A stretch of 64,000 bases of DNA, taken from assembly GCA_004352715.1 (NCBI GenBank), contig SCFE01000016.1, positions 2,435,061 through 2,499,060 on the forward strand, read 5' to 3'. Shown in pieces: positions 22,285-34,440 of the stretch. The position numbers and the translations under genes are program-made. The notes beneath the pieces are model-generated. The model did no database searches, was not told where the DNA came from, and saw only the letters and a program-made list of their open reading frames with translations. Each line of letters starts with the position of its first letter. Position 1 is the first letter of the stretch. Source of the DNA: Hofstenia miamia (Eukaryota > Xenacoelomorpha > Acoela).

Positions 22285-24583
22285 CAGACAAGCCACTATA
22301 CAAATATATATAAAAAAATTAAAATCAGACATACACTATTTACAATTCATATTTTAAAAAGTCAATTTATAGGGTAATTTCGTCAGCCATTCAATGTTTT
22401 ACTGCAGCCCAATTTATTTTGTTATTCCAATAAATTATTTTTAAGTAATTTCTTAAATTTTCTTAAAGTTGAAGCACTTCGTATATTTGCAGGTAGATTG
22501 TTGAAAAAGTTGCATGCTATTGACGTAAATGATGATTTCCAATATTTGTTTTTCATGTGTTTACTGTTTATGCATTTGTTTGCTCTTTTATTTAAGTTAA
22601 TGTATTGCAACAAAATGTTATTTTCAGTGCTGTGAAGACAGTTTTACAGATAAATCAGACTTTGATATTTAGAAATATAATAAATTGACAGAATGGAGTG
22701 TTTGTGTATTAACTGATCTGTTTCATATTTACAGTTTTTAAATAGTGGTCGTATCGACCAATTGAACAGCCTATTTAACGTCTCCTGTTGCATGATTGTC
22801 ATATGGTTTAACAGTACACAGCCATAGTTATATTTGCTCAACACCAATGCATCGAGAAGTGCTTTATCTTTTGTAATTTTGCTAATGTGTTTTAGATAAT
22901 GTGCGCCGGCAGCCATCTGCTTAATCTTCTTTAAGATGAAGCCTCTGATCATGAAGTCACGATCAATTTCCACGCCTAAATAATTTATCTCCTCCGCCTG
23001 ATCTACTTGGGAGTCATTAGTTTCTACCTTCATTTTGACTTGATTGGCAACTTGCTTGGTTTCGTTGGTATGGAAGATGATAAACTGTGTTTTATTGATA
23101 TTAATCGTTAATTTATTAGTTTGAAAGTATTTGGTGACTTTTTCAATATTGTTCTCCAGTCTTCTTGTTGCAATTATTGGACTTTTGTCTCTATTGATGA
23201 GGCAGACATCATCAGCATATTGTATTATTTCGCAGTCAGTTGGTAGTTGTCCTGGCAAGTCGTTTACATACAGATTAAAGAGTGGACCTAAAACAGTACC
23301 CTGTGCACGCCCTTATTTGTACTTATATATTCCGAATATATGTTATTAACTCTTACTCGATGTAATCTGTTTCTTAAAAAACTATTGATTAACTTGCTTG
23401 AATCAGTGCTGAACCCATATGCTGTTAACTTTTTGCTTAGTATCGAGAAATCCAAACTATCAAATGCTTTACTAAGATCCAGTAGCGCTACACTGCTACA
23501 TATATTTTTATTAAGGAAAAATCTAGTTTTTTCGGATAGAACTAACAAAGCATCTAAAGTGCTACGACCTTCTCGAAATCCAAATTGGTTTTCAAATATG
23601 ACATTGTATTCTTTTAAGTAAGAGTTTATTTGCTTGCACAATAATTTTTCAAAGATTTTTGAAAAGGGTATTGCGACGTAATTATGGAGTAGTTAATAGC
23701 AAATGTTAATGGCTTTAGGAAGTATCTACTGTACTTTTTTATTATGAAAATCGCTATTCCACTAGATCCACTTGATGTGTTTGGATCCAGTTTATTTATC
23801 GATTCTTGTATTTCATATTCTGTGACAAAGGAGAAATAGAAATGTTGATTCTGTTTCTTTATTACATTATTGTAACTCAAGTTCTTACCTTTATATGTAC
23901 CCAATTCTTTAAACGCCTTATTCAGATTACTCTGCATAGCTTTTAAGTCAGTTATTATTTCATCATTCACCTTAAGTTGCTGGATATCACAGGCCAAACC
24001 TTTCTCTTTATTTAAGTATTTGTTTATAAACTGCCATTTGTTTTTAGCTCCAGAGAGTTTTTCGTAGAAGTTCTTAGAACACCTGTCTTTGAGGTCTCTT
24101 TTTGTTTTGTAGAGTTTGGATTTAAGTTCTTTATACCTAGCCAAATATACGTAACTGTGACTTTGCATAAGTGCACTCCATGCATCCTTTTTGCTTTTTT
24201 TCAGGGCTGTTATTCCCTTACTGTATGTTGGGTTATGTTTCCCAGTGTTAATGTATTTATGTTTATAGGGTGCTATCTTGTTTAAGCCGATGACTAATTG
24301 CTTGAATATGAACTCGAACATTTCATTTGCATCTCTTAGCCCATATATGTAATCCCAAGGAATGTTTGTTAAGTACTCTATAAAATTTGTCTCCTTGAAA
24401 TTAGCAAAGCTGTGTGAGAATAAATTTTTAGGTTTTTAAGGTGTTCTGTGTTCACATGTGACAAATAAACATAAATTGTGGTCAGAGAAAGATTTAAATA
24501 TGAAGGTAGCAAAAGTTAGTAAACTGGAATTTGTCAAGCAGTAGTCAATTAATGAGTTTTCTCGTGTAGGAAGATTTTTGTAA
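22285..24583 (-). pseudogene. CR1/L2-like LINE, copy A (3' two thirds)
   Basis: Minus-strand frames 24321-23626, 23641-23288, 23258-22644 and 22613-22422 give, in order, the end of the endonuclease (SLIDYCLTN...SDHNLC near 24500), a linker, ENQFGFREGRSTLDALL, motif A VALLDLSKAFDSLDF, IIQYADDVCLI (intact YADD) and INYLGVEIDRD, ending LLKNNLLE. It is nearly identical to copy B (30.3-34.4 kb) but lacks about 84 bp around 23670 that encode PIYKK...NYRPITV in B. It also has a frameshift near 23300, where GTVLGPLF is disrupted. Its 5' end is cut at an (AAT)n run at 24584, which leads into an assembly gap. Confidence 0.9.
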
Positions 24584-25634
24584 AATAATAATAATAATAA
24601 TAATAATATTAATAATAATAATTATTATTATTATTATTNNNNNNNNNNNNNNNNNNNNNNNNNNNNNNNNNNNNNNNNNNNNNNNNNNNNNNNNNNNNNN
24701 NNNNNNNNNNNNNNNNNNNNNNNNNNNNNNNNNNNNNNNNNNNNNNNNNNNNNNNNNNNNNNNNNNNNNNNNNNNNNNNNNNNNNNNNNNNNNNNNNNNN
24801 NNNNNNNNNNNNNNNNNNNNNNNNNNNNNNNNNNNNNNNNNNNNNNNNNNNNNNNNNNNNNNNNNNNNNNNNNNNNNNNNNNNNNNNNNNNNNNNNNNNN
24901 NNNNNNNNNNNNNNNNNNNNNNNNNNNNNNNNNNNNNNNNNNNNNNNNNNNNNNNNNNNNNNNNNNNNNNNNNNNNNNNNNNNNNNNNNNNNNNNNNNNN
25001 NNNNNNNNNNNNNNNNNNNNNNNNNNNNNNNNNNNNNNNNNNNNNNNNNNNNNNNNNNNNNNNNNNNNNNNNNNNNNNNNNNNNNNNNNNNNNNNNNNNN
25101 NNNNNNNNNNNNNNNNNNNNNNNNNNNNNNNNNNNNNNNNNNNNNNNNNNNNNNNNNNNNNNNNNNNNNNNNNNNNNNNNNNNNNNNNNNNNNNNNNNNN
25201 NNNNNNNNNNNNNNNNNNNNNNNNNNNNNNNNNNNNNNNNNNNNNNNNNNNNNNNNNNNNNNNNNNNNNNNNNNNNNNNNNNNNNNNNNNNNNNNNNNNN
25301 NNNNNNNNNNNNNNNNNNNNNNNNNNNNNNNNNNNNNNNNNNNNNNNNNNNNNNNNNNNNNNNNNNNNNNNNNNNNNNNNNNNNNNNNNNNNNNNNNNNN
25401 NNNNNNNNNNNNNNNNNNNNNNNNNNNNNNNNNNNNNNNNNNNNNNNNNNNNNNNNNNNNNNNNNNNNNNNNNNNNNNNNNNNNNNNNNNNNNNNNNNNN
25501 NNNNNNNNNNNNNNNNNNNNNNNNNNNNNNNNNNNNNNNNNNNNNNNNNNNNNNNNNNNNNNNNNNNNNNNNNNNNNNNNNNNNNNNNNNNNNNNNNNNN
25601 NNNNNNNNNNNNNNNNNNNNNNNNNNNNNNNNNN
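24584..25634. repeat. AAT/ATT microsatellite leading into an assembly gap
   Basis: AAT repeats replace the expected LINE sequence at the point where copy B continues with GTTGATTGGCTCC; N-run 24639-25634 follows. Probably the tail of another insertion. Confidence 0.85.
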
Positions 25635-25727
25635 TGGCGAATATACTAAGCTAGATGGCTACAAATTTTCAGCCAATTTGATTGGATACAGGCCTAATAA
25701 TTGCACGGCGCCGCTGAATACACCCCC

Positions 25728-25778
25728 AGCGCCGCTGAATACCAGAGGACTCGAAATTTACTGGTATTCAGCGGCGCT
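25728..25778. other. GC-rich perfect hairpin
   Basis: AGCGCCGCTGAATACCAG (25728-25745) pairs perfectly with CTGGTATTCAGCGGCGCT (25761-25778) around a 15-base loop. A partial direct copy GGCGCCGCTGAATACA lies just before it (25707-25722). The block is GC-rich in AT-rich DNA and is followed by an AAT run. It may be the terminus of an element truncated by the gap. Confidence 0.75.
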
Positions 25779-25799
25779 CATAATAATAATAATAATAAT

Positions 25800-25920
25800 T
25801 AGTTAGGAACAGCTAGAGTCCTGAGGAAAGCTCTGACTCCCTGGGAACTGGTGAGTTCCCCGAACTGAGAGGGATACCAGCATGAAGCTGTGAGAAGTAA
25901 GGAAATAATAATAATGGACC
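25800..25920 (+). mobile_element. Probable LINE 3' end with AAT tail
   Basis: A GC-richer stretch (GAACTGGTGAGTTCCCCGAA with a local GGGAACT/AGTTCCC stem) ends in AATAATAATAATGG. A compact structured 3' end plus a short-tandem tail is usual for CR1/L2/RTE-type elements. No coding part is present, so the family is unassigned. Confidence 0.4.
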
Positions 25921-25990
25921 CAAGTGGCCAAGGGGTAAAAAGCTAGACTGGGACCGCGAGGACCCGGGTTCTAGCCCGACCCCGACCCTA
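25914..25990 (+). mobile_element. tRNA-derived SINE-like head
   Basis: Contains TGGCCAAGGGG, close to a pol III A box, and about 40 bases later GGGTTCTAGCCC, close to a B box. The T-arm pairs poorly and no clean cloverleaf forms, so it is not a functional tRNA. The body that follows (to about 26230) is unremarkable. Confidence 0.45.
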
Positions 25991-26348
25991 CCTTCAATGA
26001 CAGTGCAACTGTCATATATATATAAGGAGTTTGCCAGTCCATTGGACTGGATTGGAGCGTTGCCACGTTATTTAGTTTTAATGAGGCCTGGCCCGGGTTT
26101 GTACAAAATTGTGAATAACTTGATATGGGTAGTGTTTTCACATCCAAGGATTTTCAAATTTTCTATTAGGTTTAGAAAAAATGGTTTGAAATGTGTGAAT
26201 AGGGTATATTTGAGAACTGAATGTTAAGAAAATTATCCACATTATTATGTACTTTGCAATAATAAGCAATACATATAATCTAATTTATAGCAGTAGCAGT
26301 AGTGCTTTGTATTTTACAACTTTAAAATATAAATTTTCAAGATTTCTA

Positions 26349-26455
26349 AATCAATTGAAATCAATTCAAATCAATTCAAATCAATTCAAATCAATTAAAA
26401 TCAATTAAAATCAATTCAAATCAATTCAAATCAATTCAAATCAATTCAAATCGAA
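26349..26455. repeat. 10-bp minisatellite TCAATTCAAA
   Basis: About ten units with A/G/T variants in the middle position. Flanks 25991-26348 and 26456-28577 show no gene; 27345-27430 and 28255-28330 are diverged copies of one another. Confidence 0.9.
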
Positions 26456-28577
26456 TGATATGAAAATCCATATCAAATCAACGACAACCTTGAAAACTGG
26501 AAAATTAGCAAGTTGGAGGTGATACACGATCCAACTTGTGTGTCAAACTTGCAGATATACCCGATTTCAACTAGAATCTAATTAAATACTTTCGGTAAAA
26601 ATTTTATTGTTTTCACTGATATTATATTCTACTATGTACAAAAAACGGAGAATGCTCGCAAATTTTGAAAAAATGGACTTCATCAACAACAAATGCAAAT
26701 CAATAGACAATGAATGCTATAGAATTTATAAGCAATATGTTGAAGAAAATAACTGAAATTTTACATTAATATCTTGTACTATTCGAATTTAGTTTTTTTC
26801 CAATTTCAGTGAAAAGATTTTATTAGAAATTTTTACAAAATCTTGGTCTAGCAAACAGACAATTTAAAAACAAATTTTAAACAATATCATAAAAATCGCC
26901 CGAATTAGCGCGTTTAGACTTCAGTTTCCTGCTCATTTCCATATCTGTGTTATACCATAGCTATAAATACGCATGTATCTGTACTTACATTACTACGAGA
27001 ACTATATACATCATTATTTCAGAATGAATATTCATTGATATAATTCTTCTATATAACAGAAGATGTGGCGATGCGTATTCGTAGTTTTTGGTAAAAAATA
27101 TTAGGTCACTTACAAAAATAGTGATTGCAAGTACTAGTAAATACAATTTGACAACGTTTAGCTGTGCTGCTACTTTATTAAATTTTCTTTTACAAAAAAA
27201 TCAGAAATACACAGAAGTCAGTATTAATTTAAAAAGGTTTGCGAATTTACATGATCATAGATATTTTGACCATGTTAGTATTATATCAAAACAGCCAATT
27301 GTTGCCACCTAAAGCTTTTTCCCCATAGATGGCACATTTCGTGACATTCAATGCCCTACCATTAGTTACCATCAATACTTGGCAAATAGAATTCCATTTG
27401 TTTGTCATGCAATCTGTAAAAAAATTGTGATGTTCATATTTAAAGTTATTTCCTTTATTTCCTATATTAGTGCTAATTAGTTGAAACATTTATAAATGTA
27501 TTATGAGAATTGATTTTAAACAATTGTGTGAAATAAATTACAGAAGTAAAATATAGAAATAACACTATTTATGCATCTACACGCATATGCATGTTACTCT
27601 TTTTAAAAGATGAGCTTTTCACAAACAAAGGAACTATATATAAAGCTCTATAAATGCAGTCATGTTCTCTTTCATGTTATCCATGTCAAAAAACGCATAT
27701 AATGTTTTGGGTTGCAATCTAAATGTTGGGTATTTAAAGATTTATAATAAAAAATATTTCGGCTGAAATTGAAAACAGAAAATGTAATGTTGGAGGATTT
27801 TGAAATATCGCCCTATTTTTGCAATATCTTGTCCATATCTATTTCCATCTCACCATCCTCCTCCTCATCAACTCAACAAGGTTTATATTTTTTAAATTTC
27901 AAGAAATTTTAGCGTTTTAAATAGAAACATATCACTGCCCAACAAAAAAAATTGTTTTGTCCGGTTTTGATTTTGCCAACTGATTCTAACTAGTTTGGGG
28001 TCCCTGAATCCGAATATGACCTCAGATTTGCTCCATCACGTCAGGTTTTTTAGTTATGAACACTTTTAATTTCACTACCCAACATTATGCTTTGATTACT
28101 TTAATTGATTTGCGTATGTGTTGAAGTACTCCATATGCTTGTCATTTTCGTTTTGGAAAAGCAATACAACGAAATTTAGCCACATTAGAGAATCCTTACC
28201 ATTAATTCCGTATGAGTTAGCACCTGGCATCTCATTCATACTAGTTAAATTGCCCTACCAATATTTAACACCAATACTTGCCAAATAGAATTCCTTTTGC
28301 TTGTTATGTAATCTGTAAAAATTTATCATAGTAGTGTAAGAAGGGGAGGCGAGGTTCCACAAACTGACATTTTGACCTCTGCGATATTGATGAGTGTTTT
28401 TTAGTGACTCACCATTTGATTGACAGATGACTAATGAATTTCTGACAGATTGCGATGACTCACAAAGTGCTTTTTGACAGATCAGGGGGTAACTGGCTGA
28501 CAGCTTGCTAATAGCTTTTAATTAGTGTACCATATTAGGGCCTATTTGCATGATTCATGTTCAAATTTAGTTTACAC

Positions 28578-28754
28578 TTTTTGGTATGAGTAATTTTTGA
28601 TAATATCACATTTGTTTGCATTACGCCATGTTAATATATACCGTATTATAACAACCCCTTTCGGGTTCACTTTGATAATATCACAGGCCATTTTTGGTAT
28701 GAGTAATTTTTGATATCACAAATGTTTGCATTACATCGCGTTAATATATACCGT
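28578..28754. repeat. Tandem repeat running into an assembly gap
   Basis: TTTTTGGTATGAGTAATTTT through GTTAATATATACCGT occurs at about 28578-28645 and again at 28691-28754, where the N-run 28755-29754 begins. The gap probably hides more units. Confidence 0.8.
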
Positions 28755-29763
28755 NNNNNNNNNNNNNNNNNNNNNNNNNNNNNNNNNNNNNNNNNNNNNN
28801 NNNNNNNNNNNNNNNNNNNNNNNNNNNNNNNNNNNNNNNNNNNNNNNNNNNNNNNNNNNNNNNNNNNNNNNNNNNNNNNNNNNNNNNNNNNNNNNNNNNN
28901 NNNNNNNNNNNNNNNNNNNNNNNNNNNNNNNNNNNNNNNNNNNNNNNNNNNNNNNNNNNNNNNNNNNNNNNNNNNNNNNNNNNNNNNNNNNNNNNNNNNN
29001 NNNNNNNNNNNNNNNNNNNNNNNNNNNNNNNNNNNNNNNNNNNNNNNNNNNNNNNNNNNNNNNNNNNNNNNNNNNNNNNNNNNNNNNNNNNNNNNNNNNN
29101 NNNNNNNNNNNNNNNNNNNNNNNNNNNNNNNNNNNNNNNNNNNNNNNNNNNNNNNNNNNNNNNNNNNNNNNNNNNNNNNNNNNNNNNNNNNNNNNNNNNN
29201 NNNNNNNNNNNNNNNNNNNNNNNNNNNNNNNNNNNNNNNNNNNNNNNNNNNNNNNNNNNNNNNNNNNNNNNNNNNNNNNNNNNNNNNNNNNNNNNNNNNN
29301 NNNNNNNNNNNNNNNNNNNNNNNNNNNNNNNNNNNNNNNNNNNNNNNNNNNNNNNNNNNNNNNNNNNNNNNNNNNNNNNNNNNNNNNNNNNNNNNNNNNN
29401 NNNNNNNNNNNNNNNNNNNNNNNNNNNNNNNNNNNNNNNNNNNNNNNNNNNNNNNNNNNNNNNNNNNNNNNNNNNNNNNNNNNNNNNNNNNNNNNNNNNN
29501 NNNNNNNNNNNNNNNNNNNNNNNNNNNNNNNNNNNNNNNNNNNNNNNNNNNNNNNNNNNNNNNNNNNNNNNNNNNNNNNNNNNNNNNNNNNNNNNNNNNN
29601 NNNNNNNNNNNNNNNNNNNNNNNNNNNNNNNNNNNNNNNNNNNNNNNNNNNNNNNNNNNNNNNNNNNNNNNNNNNNNNNNNNNNNNNNNNNNNNNNNNNN
29701 NNNNNNNNNNNNNNNNNNNNNNNNNNNNNNNNNNNNNNNNNNNNNNNNNNNNNNTCATTTGAC

Positions 29764-30045
29764 AATGCATAGATTATTGTTTATTGGTATATCAAACTTT
29801 CAATTTATAGCAATTAATACTCCCCTGTATGGACCTGAAGTTCTATCAGTGAGACTATCAACATAATAGTTTGAAAAAGGAAATAACGCCATATTGGTTA
29901 TGTGAAAATCTAACCAAGTTTTTGAAATACAAAAAATGCGAGGCTCATAAAAATTCAGGAAATTATAAACATCAATTCTTTTTAATATATTATGTAAGCT
30001 CTCAACATTTCCGAGTAATGCATTAATTTCTTGTTCGTTACAGTA
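29764..30045 (-). pseudogene. LINE APE-endonuclease fragment
   Basis: Minus-strand translation reads FLNFYEPRIFCISKTWLDFH, then LFPFSNYYVDS and GPYRGVLIAIN before a stop. This is the N-terminal half of an APE endonuclease (usually ...ixcxTETWL...R..GGGvxixi). The catalytic Glu of TETWL is Lys here. The fragment differs from copies A and B and is cut by the preceding gap. Confidence 0.65.
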
Positions 30046-30499
30046 GTGTAGTCATAATTGACTTATTTTGCCCTTAAATGTTAATTATATACTTTGAATA
30101 GTGTCAATAATTTGACTATTAAAGTAAATTTTAAATTTCGAACTTTTAAGATGTTCTTGGTTATGCCTAAAATGTGAAAACTCATAGCTGTATTTCTGAA
30201 GAATTTTTTCAATTTAGTCTTCATTAGCTTTATTTCATCTGTTTATGTATATACATTGTCTTGTGCCTATTTACAAATTTGGAATATTTACATTATATAC
30301 AGTTTACAAAAAATATATACAAGCAATAATTCACAAATATATAAATATGCTCAAACAAATAAAACAGACAAGCCACTATACAAATATATAAAAAACACAA
30401 TTAAAATCAGACATACACTATTTACAATTCATATTTTAAAAAGTCAATTTATAGGGTAATTTCGCCAGACATTCAATGTTTTACTGCAGCCCAATTTAT

Positions 30500-33400
30500 T
30501 GTGTTCTTCCAATAAATTATTTTTAAGTAATTTCTTAAATTTTCTTAAAGTTGAAGCACTTCGTATATCTGCGGGTAGATTGTTGAAAAAGTTGCATGCT
30601 ATTGACGTAAATGATTATTTCAAAAATTTTTTTTTCATATGTATACCGTTTATGCATTTGTTTGCTCTTTTATTTAAGTTAATGAACATATGTATACCGT
30701 TTATGCATTTGTTTGCTCTTTTATTTAAGTTAATGAATTGCAACAAAATGTTATTTTCAGTGCTGTGAAGACAGTTGTACAGATAAATCAGACTTTGATA
30801 CTTAGAAATATATGATAAGATGACAGAATGGAGTGTTTGTGTATTAACTGACCTGTTTCCTATTTACAGTTGTTAAATAGTGATCGTATCGATCAATTGA
30901 ACAGTATTTAACGTCTCCTGTTGCATGATTGTCATATGGTTTAACAGTACACAGCCATAGTTATATTTGCTCAACACCAATGCATCGAGAAGTGCTTTAT
31001 CTTTTGTAATTTTGCTAATGTGTTTTAGATAATGTGCGCCGGCAGCCATCTGCTTAATCTTCTTTAAGATGAAGCCTCTGATCATGAAGTCACGATCAAT
31101 TTCCACGCCTAAATAATTTATCTCCTCCGCCTGATCTACTTGGGAGTCATTAGTTTCTACCTTCAACTTGCTTGGTTTCGTTGGTATGGAAGATGATAAA
31201 CTGTGTTTTATTGATATTAATCGTCAATTTATTAGTTTGAAAGTATTTGGTGACCTTTTCAATATTGTTCTCCAGTCTTCTTGTTGCAATTATTGGACTT
31301 TTGTCTCTATTGATGAGGCAGACATCATCAGCATATTGTATTATTTCGCAGTCAGTTGGTAGTTGTCCTGGCAAGTCGTTTACATACAGATTAAAGAGTG
31401 GACCTAAAACAGTACCCTGTGGCACGCCCTTATTTGTACTTATATATTCCGAATATATGTTATTAACTCTTACTCGATGTAATCTGTATTTTAAAAAACT
31501 ATTGATTAACTTGCTTGAATCAGTGCTGAACCCATATGCTGTTAACTTTTTGCTTAGTTATGAGAAATCCAAACTATAAAATGCTTTACTAAGATCCAGT
31601 AGCGCTACACTGTTGCATACATTTTTGTTAAGGAAGAATCTAGTTTTTTCGGAAAGAACTAACAAAGCATCTAAAGTGGTACGACCTTCTCGGAATCCAA
31701 ATTGGTTTTCAGATATGACATTGTATTCTTTTATGTAAGTTTTTTTGCTTGCACAATAATTTTTCAAAGATTTTTGAAAAGTGGTGTGTCACTGTGATTG
31801 GACGGTAGTTTGTGCAGATTTGTGGATCATTCTTTTTGTAAATTGGAGTGATATCGGCTCTATTCAAGCAATCAGGGTATTGCGACATAATTATGGAGCA
31901 AATGTTAATGGCTTTAGGAAGTATTTACTGTACTTTTTGATTATGAAAATCGGTATTCCACTAGATCCACTTGATGTGTTTGAATCCAGTTTACTTATAG
32001 TTTCCTACAGTTCATATTCTGTGACAAAGGAGAAATAGAAGTGCTGATTCTGTTGCTTTATTACATTATTGTAACTCAAGTTCTTACCTTTATATGTACC
32101 CAATTCTTTAAACACCTTATTCAGATTACTTGCAATAGCTTTTACGTCAGTTATTATTTCATCATTCACCTTAAGTTGCTGGATATCACAGGCCAAACCT
32201 TTCTCTTTATTTAAGTATTTGTTTATAAACTGCCATTTGTTTTTAGCTCCAGAGAGTTTTTCGTAGAAGTTCTTAGAACACCTGTCTTTGAGGTCTCTTT
32301 TTGTTTTGTAGAGTTTGGATTTAAGTTCTTTATACCTAGCCAAATGTACATAACTGTGACTTTGCATAAGTGCACTCCATGCATCCTTTTTGCTTTTTTC
32401 CAGGGCTGTTATTTCCTAACTGTTTGTTGGGTTATGTTTCCCAGTTTTAATGTATTTATGTTTATGGGGTGCTATCTTGTTTAAGCCGATGACAAATTGC
32501 TTTAATATGAACTCGAACATTTCATTTGCATCTCTTAGCCCATATATGTAATCCCAAGGAATGTTTGTTAAGTACTCTATAAAATTTGTCTCCTTGAAAT
32601 TAGCAAAGCTGTGTGAGAATAATTTTTAAGTTTCTAAGGTGCTCTGTGTTCACATGTGACATATAGACATAAATTGTGGTCAGAGAAAGATTTGAATATG
32701 AAGGTAGCAAACGTTAGTAAACTGGAATTTGTCAAGCAGTAGTCAATTAATGAGTTTTCTCGTGTGGGAAGATTTTTGTTGATTGGCTCCAGTTGAAGTT
32801 CAGTACACATAGAGTCAATATATTTTGCTTCGAAATTTGAAAAATAATTTACATTATAGTCGCATATGAGGATGACATGTTTTTTAAATAAGGGGCATTG
32901 TTGACCTCTGTTGTTAAGTTCTGAACAAATTCTTTACTATAACGTTTTTTGGGGCAATAGCTTAAATTAATTAATAAAGACAGCTTGCAATTTTTTGTCT
33001 TCTTTAATTCTACCCAAAGTGTTTCAAAAATCTTGTGATCATTTTCCAATTTTTTACGTCTAACAGGGGACATATAAGATGGTATTTGAAGCATCAGACC
33101 ACCAACCCTTGATTCTCTGCTCTTGGTAAATATAGTTATTTTCGCTGGGTTGAAGTTATATAATTCGTTGGGAGAGCTATCTTGAAGCCACATTTCAGTA
33201 AATCCGAAGATGGTGTTATTATCAAGATTGTTATAGATTTCAAAAAGTTCATCCTTGTGGGCAGGCAGGCTTCTTGTATTTAGGTAGGCAATTTTTATGT
33301 TATTGCGGAAATATCTTTTCAATTTTTTGAAGGTCGCTGCTGTCATAGATCTTAGGACCTGGGTTGGGGCTGATGTCTCCTGATCTTAAGATGAGAGTTA
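30500..33400 (-). pseudogene. LINE copy B ORF2: endonuclease and reverse transcriptase
   Basis: The endonuclease begins KIAYLNTRSLPAHKDEL and has FGFTEMWLQDS and SRVGGLMLQIP. Linker and RT follow: QFINKYLNKEKG, TPIYKK...NYRPITV near 31840, ENQFGFREGRTTLDALL, LLDLSKAFYSLDF, MPQGTVLGPLFNLYVNDL, IIQYADDVCLI and INYLGVEIDRD. The endonuclease catalytic Glu is present (TEMW) and the YADD box is intact. Lesions include a shift between the 2A motif and the endonuclease, a small deletion near 31165 after QFIIFHTNETKQV, and a 51-bp in-frame tandem duplication at 30636-30737 near the C-terminus. Confidence 0.9.
33354..33380 (-). other. Non-canonical 2A-like motif of LINE copy B
   Basis: Encodes GDISPNPGP after a leucine/isoleucine-rich leader. 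The invariant NPGP and the Asp are present, but Ser replaces the Glu of DxExNPGP. The corresponding element at 2150 has the canonical form. It is one frame off the endonuclease frame in this copy. Confidence 0.7.
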
Positions 33401-33639
33401 TTAATATTAATGTGTATTGATTGCATCCTATTCTCCTATTTGATCTACGACTAGAAGTTAACTTAATTATTAGGTTTCCAGATTTCCCTTATTCAGAAAT
33501 TCCCATTGTTTTGAATATATATAAAAGAAATAAAAAGTACCTTAAATGAATTGAAGTCATTTGGCGATATCACCTGAGGAGATTAACAAGTCTCTTGATT
33601 AATCCTACGACTTCTGACTCTTTTTCTTGGCCATCCTTT

Positions 33640-34440
33640 ACTGCGTCTCTTGAAATAATTTCAAGACTTGGACCTTACTGTTTCCTTTACCAATTTCTTC
33701 GAGAGCATTATTGAAGCGGTAGATGTAAGTGTTTCTAGAGAAATTTTTCTTCTTTGTTATGGGAGTGATTTCTAATAACACTATGTTCTCTGGATTGAAT
33801 TTATTGTCAATTTCCGTCAATAAATGTTGTATCTGCGCTTTAAAGGATTATTTTGCAGTCAATTTATCCTCTTCTGAGTTCAGTGCATCTAACAACCCTG
33901 TATTTAGAATAATGGTGTTAATCTATACTTCTCTGTAGGTGGTGATAATGTCCCTGATTTCCTCTGTATTTCTACCATTATAGGAATGAGAACAGCATTG
34001 GTGATTTAATAGGAGATTTTTCGTTTCTACGTATTTTAAAATTGAATTTCCAAATCACATTACTGTTGTATCCTTCGGTATTTCTTTAGCCACTGATGTT
34101 TTGTAATTAGGCGTAATCGGAAACTCTGTTAGCATATAATCATTAGCGCTTTCATTTGTCCAATCAGTTATGTGTTCTCATTGCGTTTGAATTTAAATTA
34201 GCCCCATTTTCTCCTACTTCTAAAGATGCATTCGCAATTTTGTATAAGATCATCAGAGCTTCAGCTGCTGAATCTTTATCCAACTTTGAAAAAAGAGCAT
34301 GTAACGGTGTTTTATGCTTACTATAGACGTAAGCTTTTGCATCAATTTCATCAGTTATGCCAATAAACATCTCTGAGTTAACTTTTTCAGTGAGAGCAGT
34401 TGACATGCGACCATCTGATCGGTGTCCCATCATAATTAAA
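33640..34440 (-). pseudogene. LINE copy B ORF1 with SGNH-esterase features
   Basis: The frame from 34433 to 34164 starts MGHRSDGRMSTALTEKVN and is followed, after a shift near 34170, by YMLTEFPITPNYK, FGNSILKYVETKN (block I, GNS), QCCSHSYNGRNTEEI, INTIILNTGLLDA, then IVLLEITPITKKKNF and YIYRFNNALEEIG. CR1-type LINEs commonly encode an SGNH/GDSL esterase in ORF1, and position 5' of the 2A-ORF2 fits. At least three stops or shifts are present. The stretch 33400-33640 is the ORF1-ORF2 junction. Confidence 0.65.

Larger units (their letters stand above)
30256..34440 (-). mobile_element. CR1/L2-like LINE, copy B, nearly full length
   Basis: Order on the minus strand: ORF1 with SGNH-hydrolase features (34440-33640), short spacer, 2A-like motif (33380-33354), APE endonuclease (33346-32849), linker and RT (32540-30500), then a short AT-rich 3' end. 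It matches copy A at 22.3-24.6 kb closely over the shared part; both 3' ends share the CAGACAAGCCACTATACAAA start. It is not active: ORF1 and ORF2 each carry frameshifts. The 3' end of copy B extends about 100 bp beyond copy A. Confidence 0.9.

Noticed and set aside
26349-26455. Possible CRISPR-like array
   Set aside because: Contiguous 10-bp units with no spacers in an intron-containing genome; it is a minisatellite.
28667-29772. Frames of about 350 codons on both strands
   Set aside because: Nearly all residues come from the 1000-base gap; no coding evidence.
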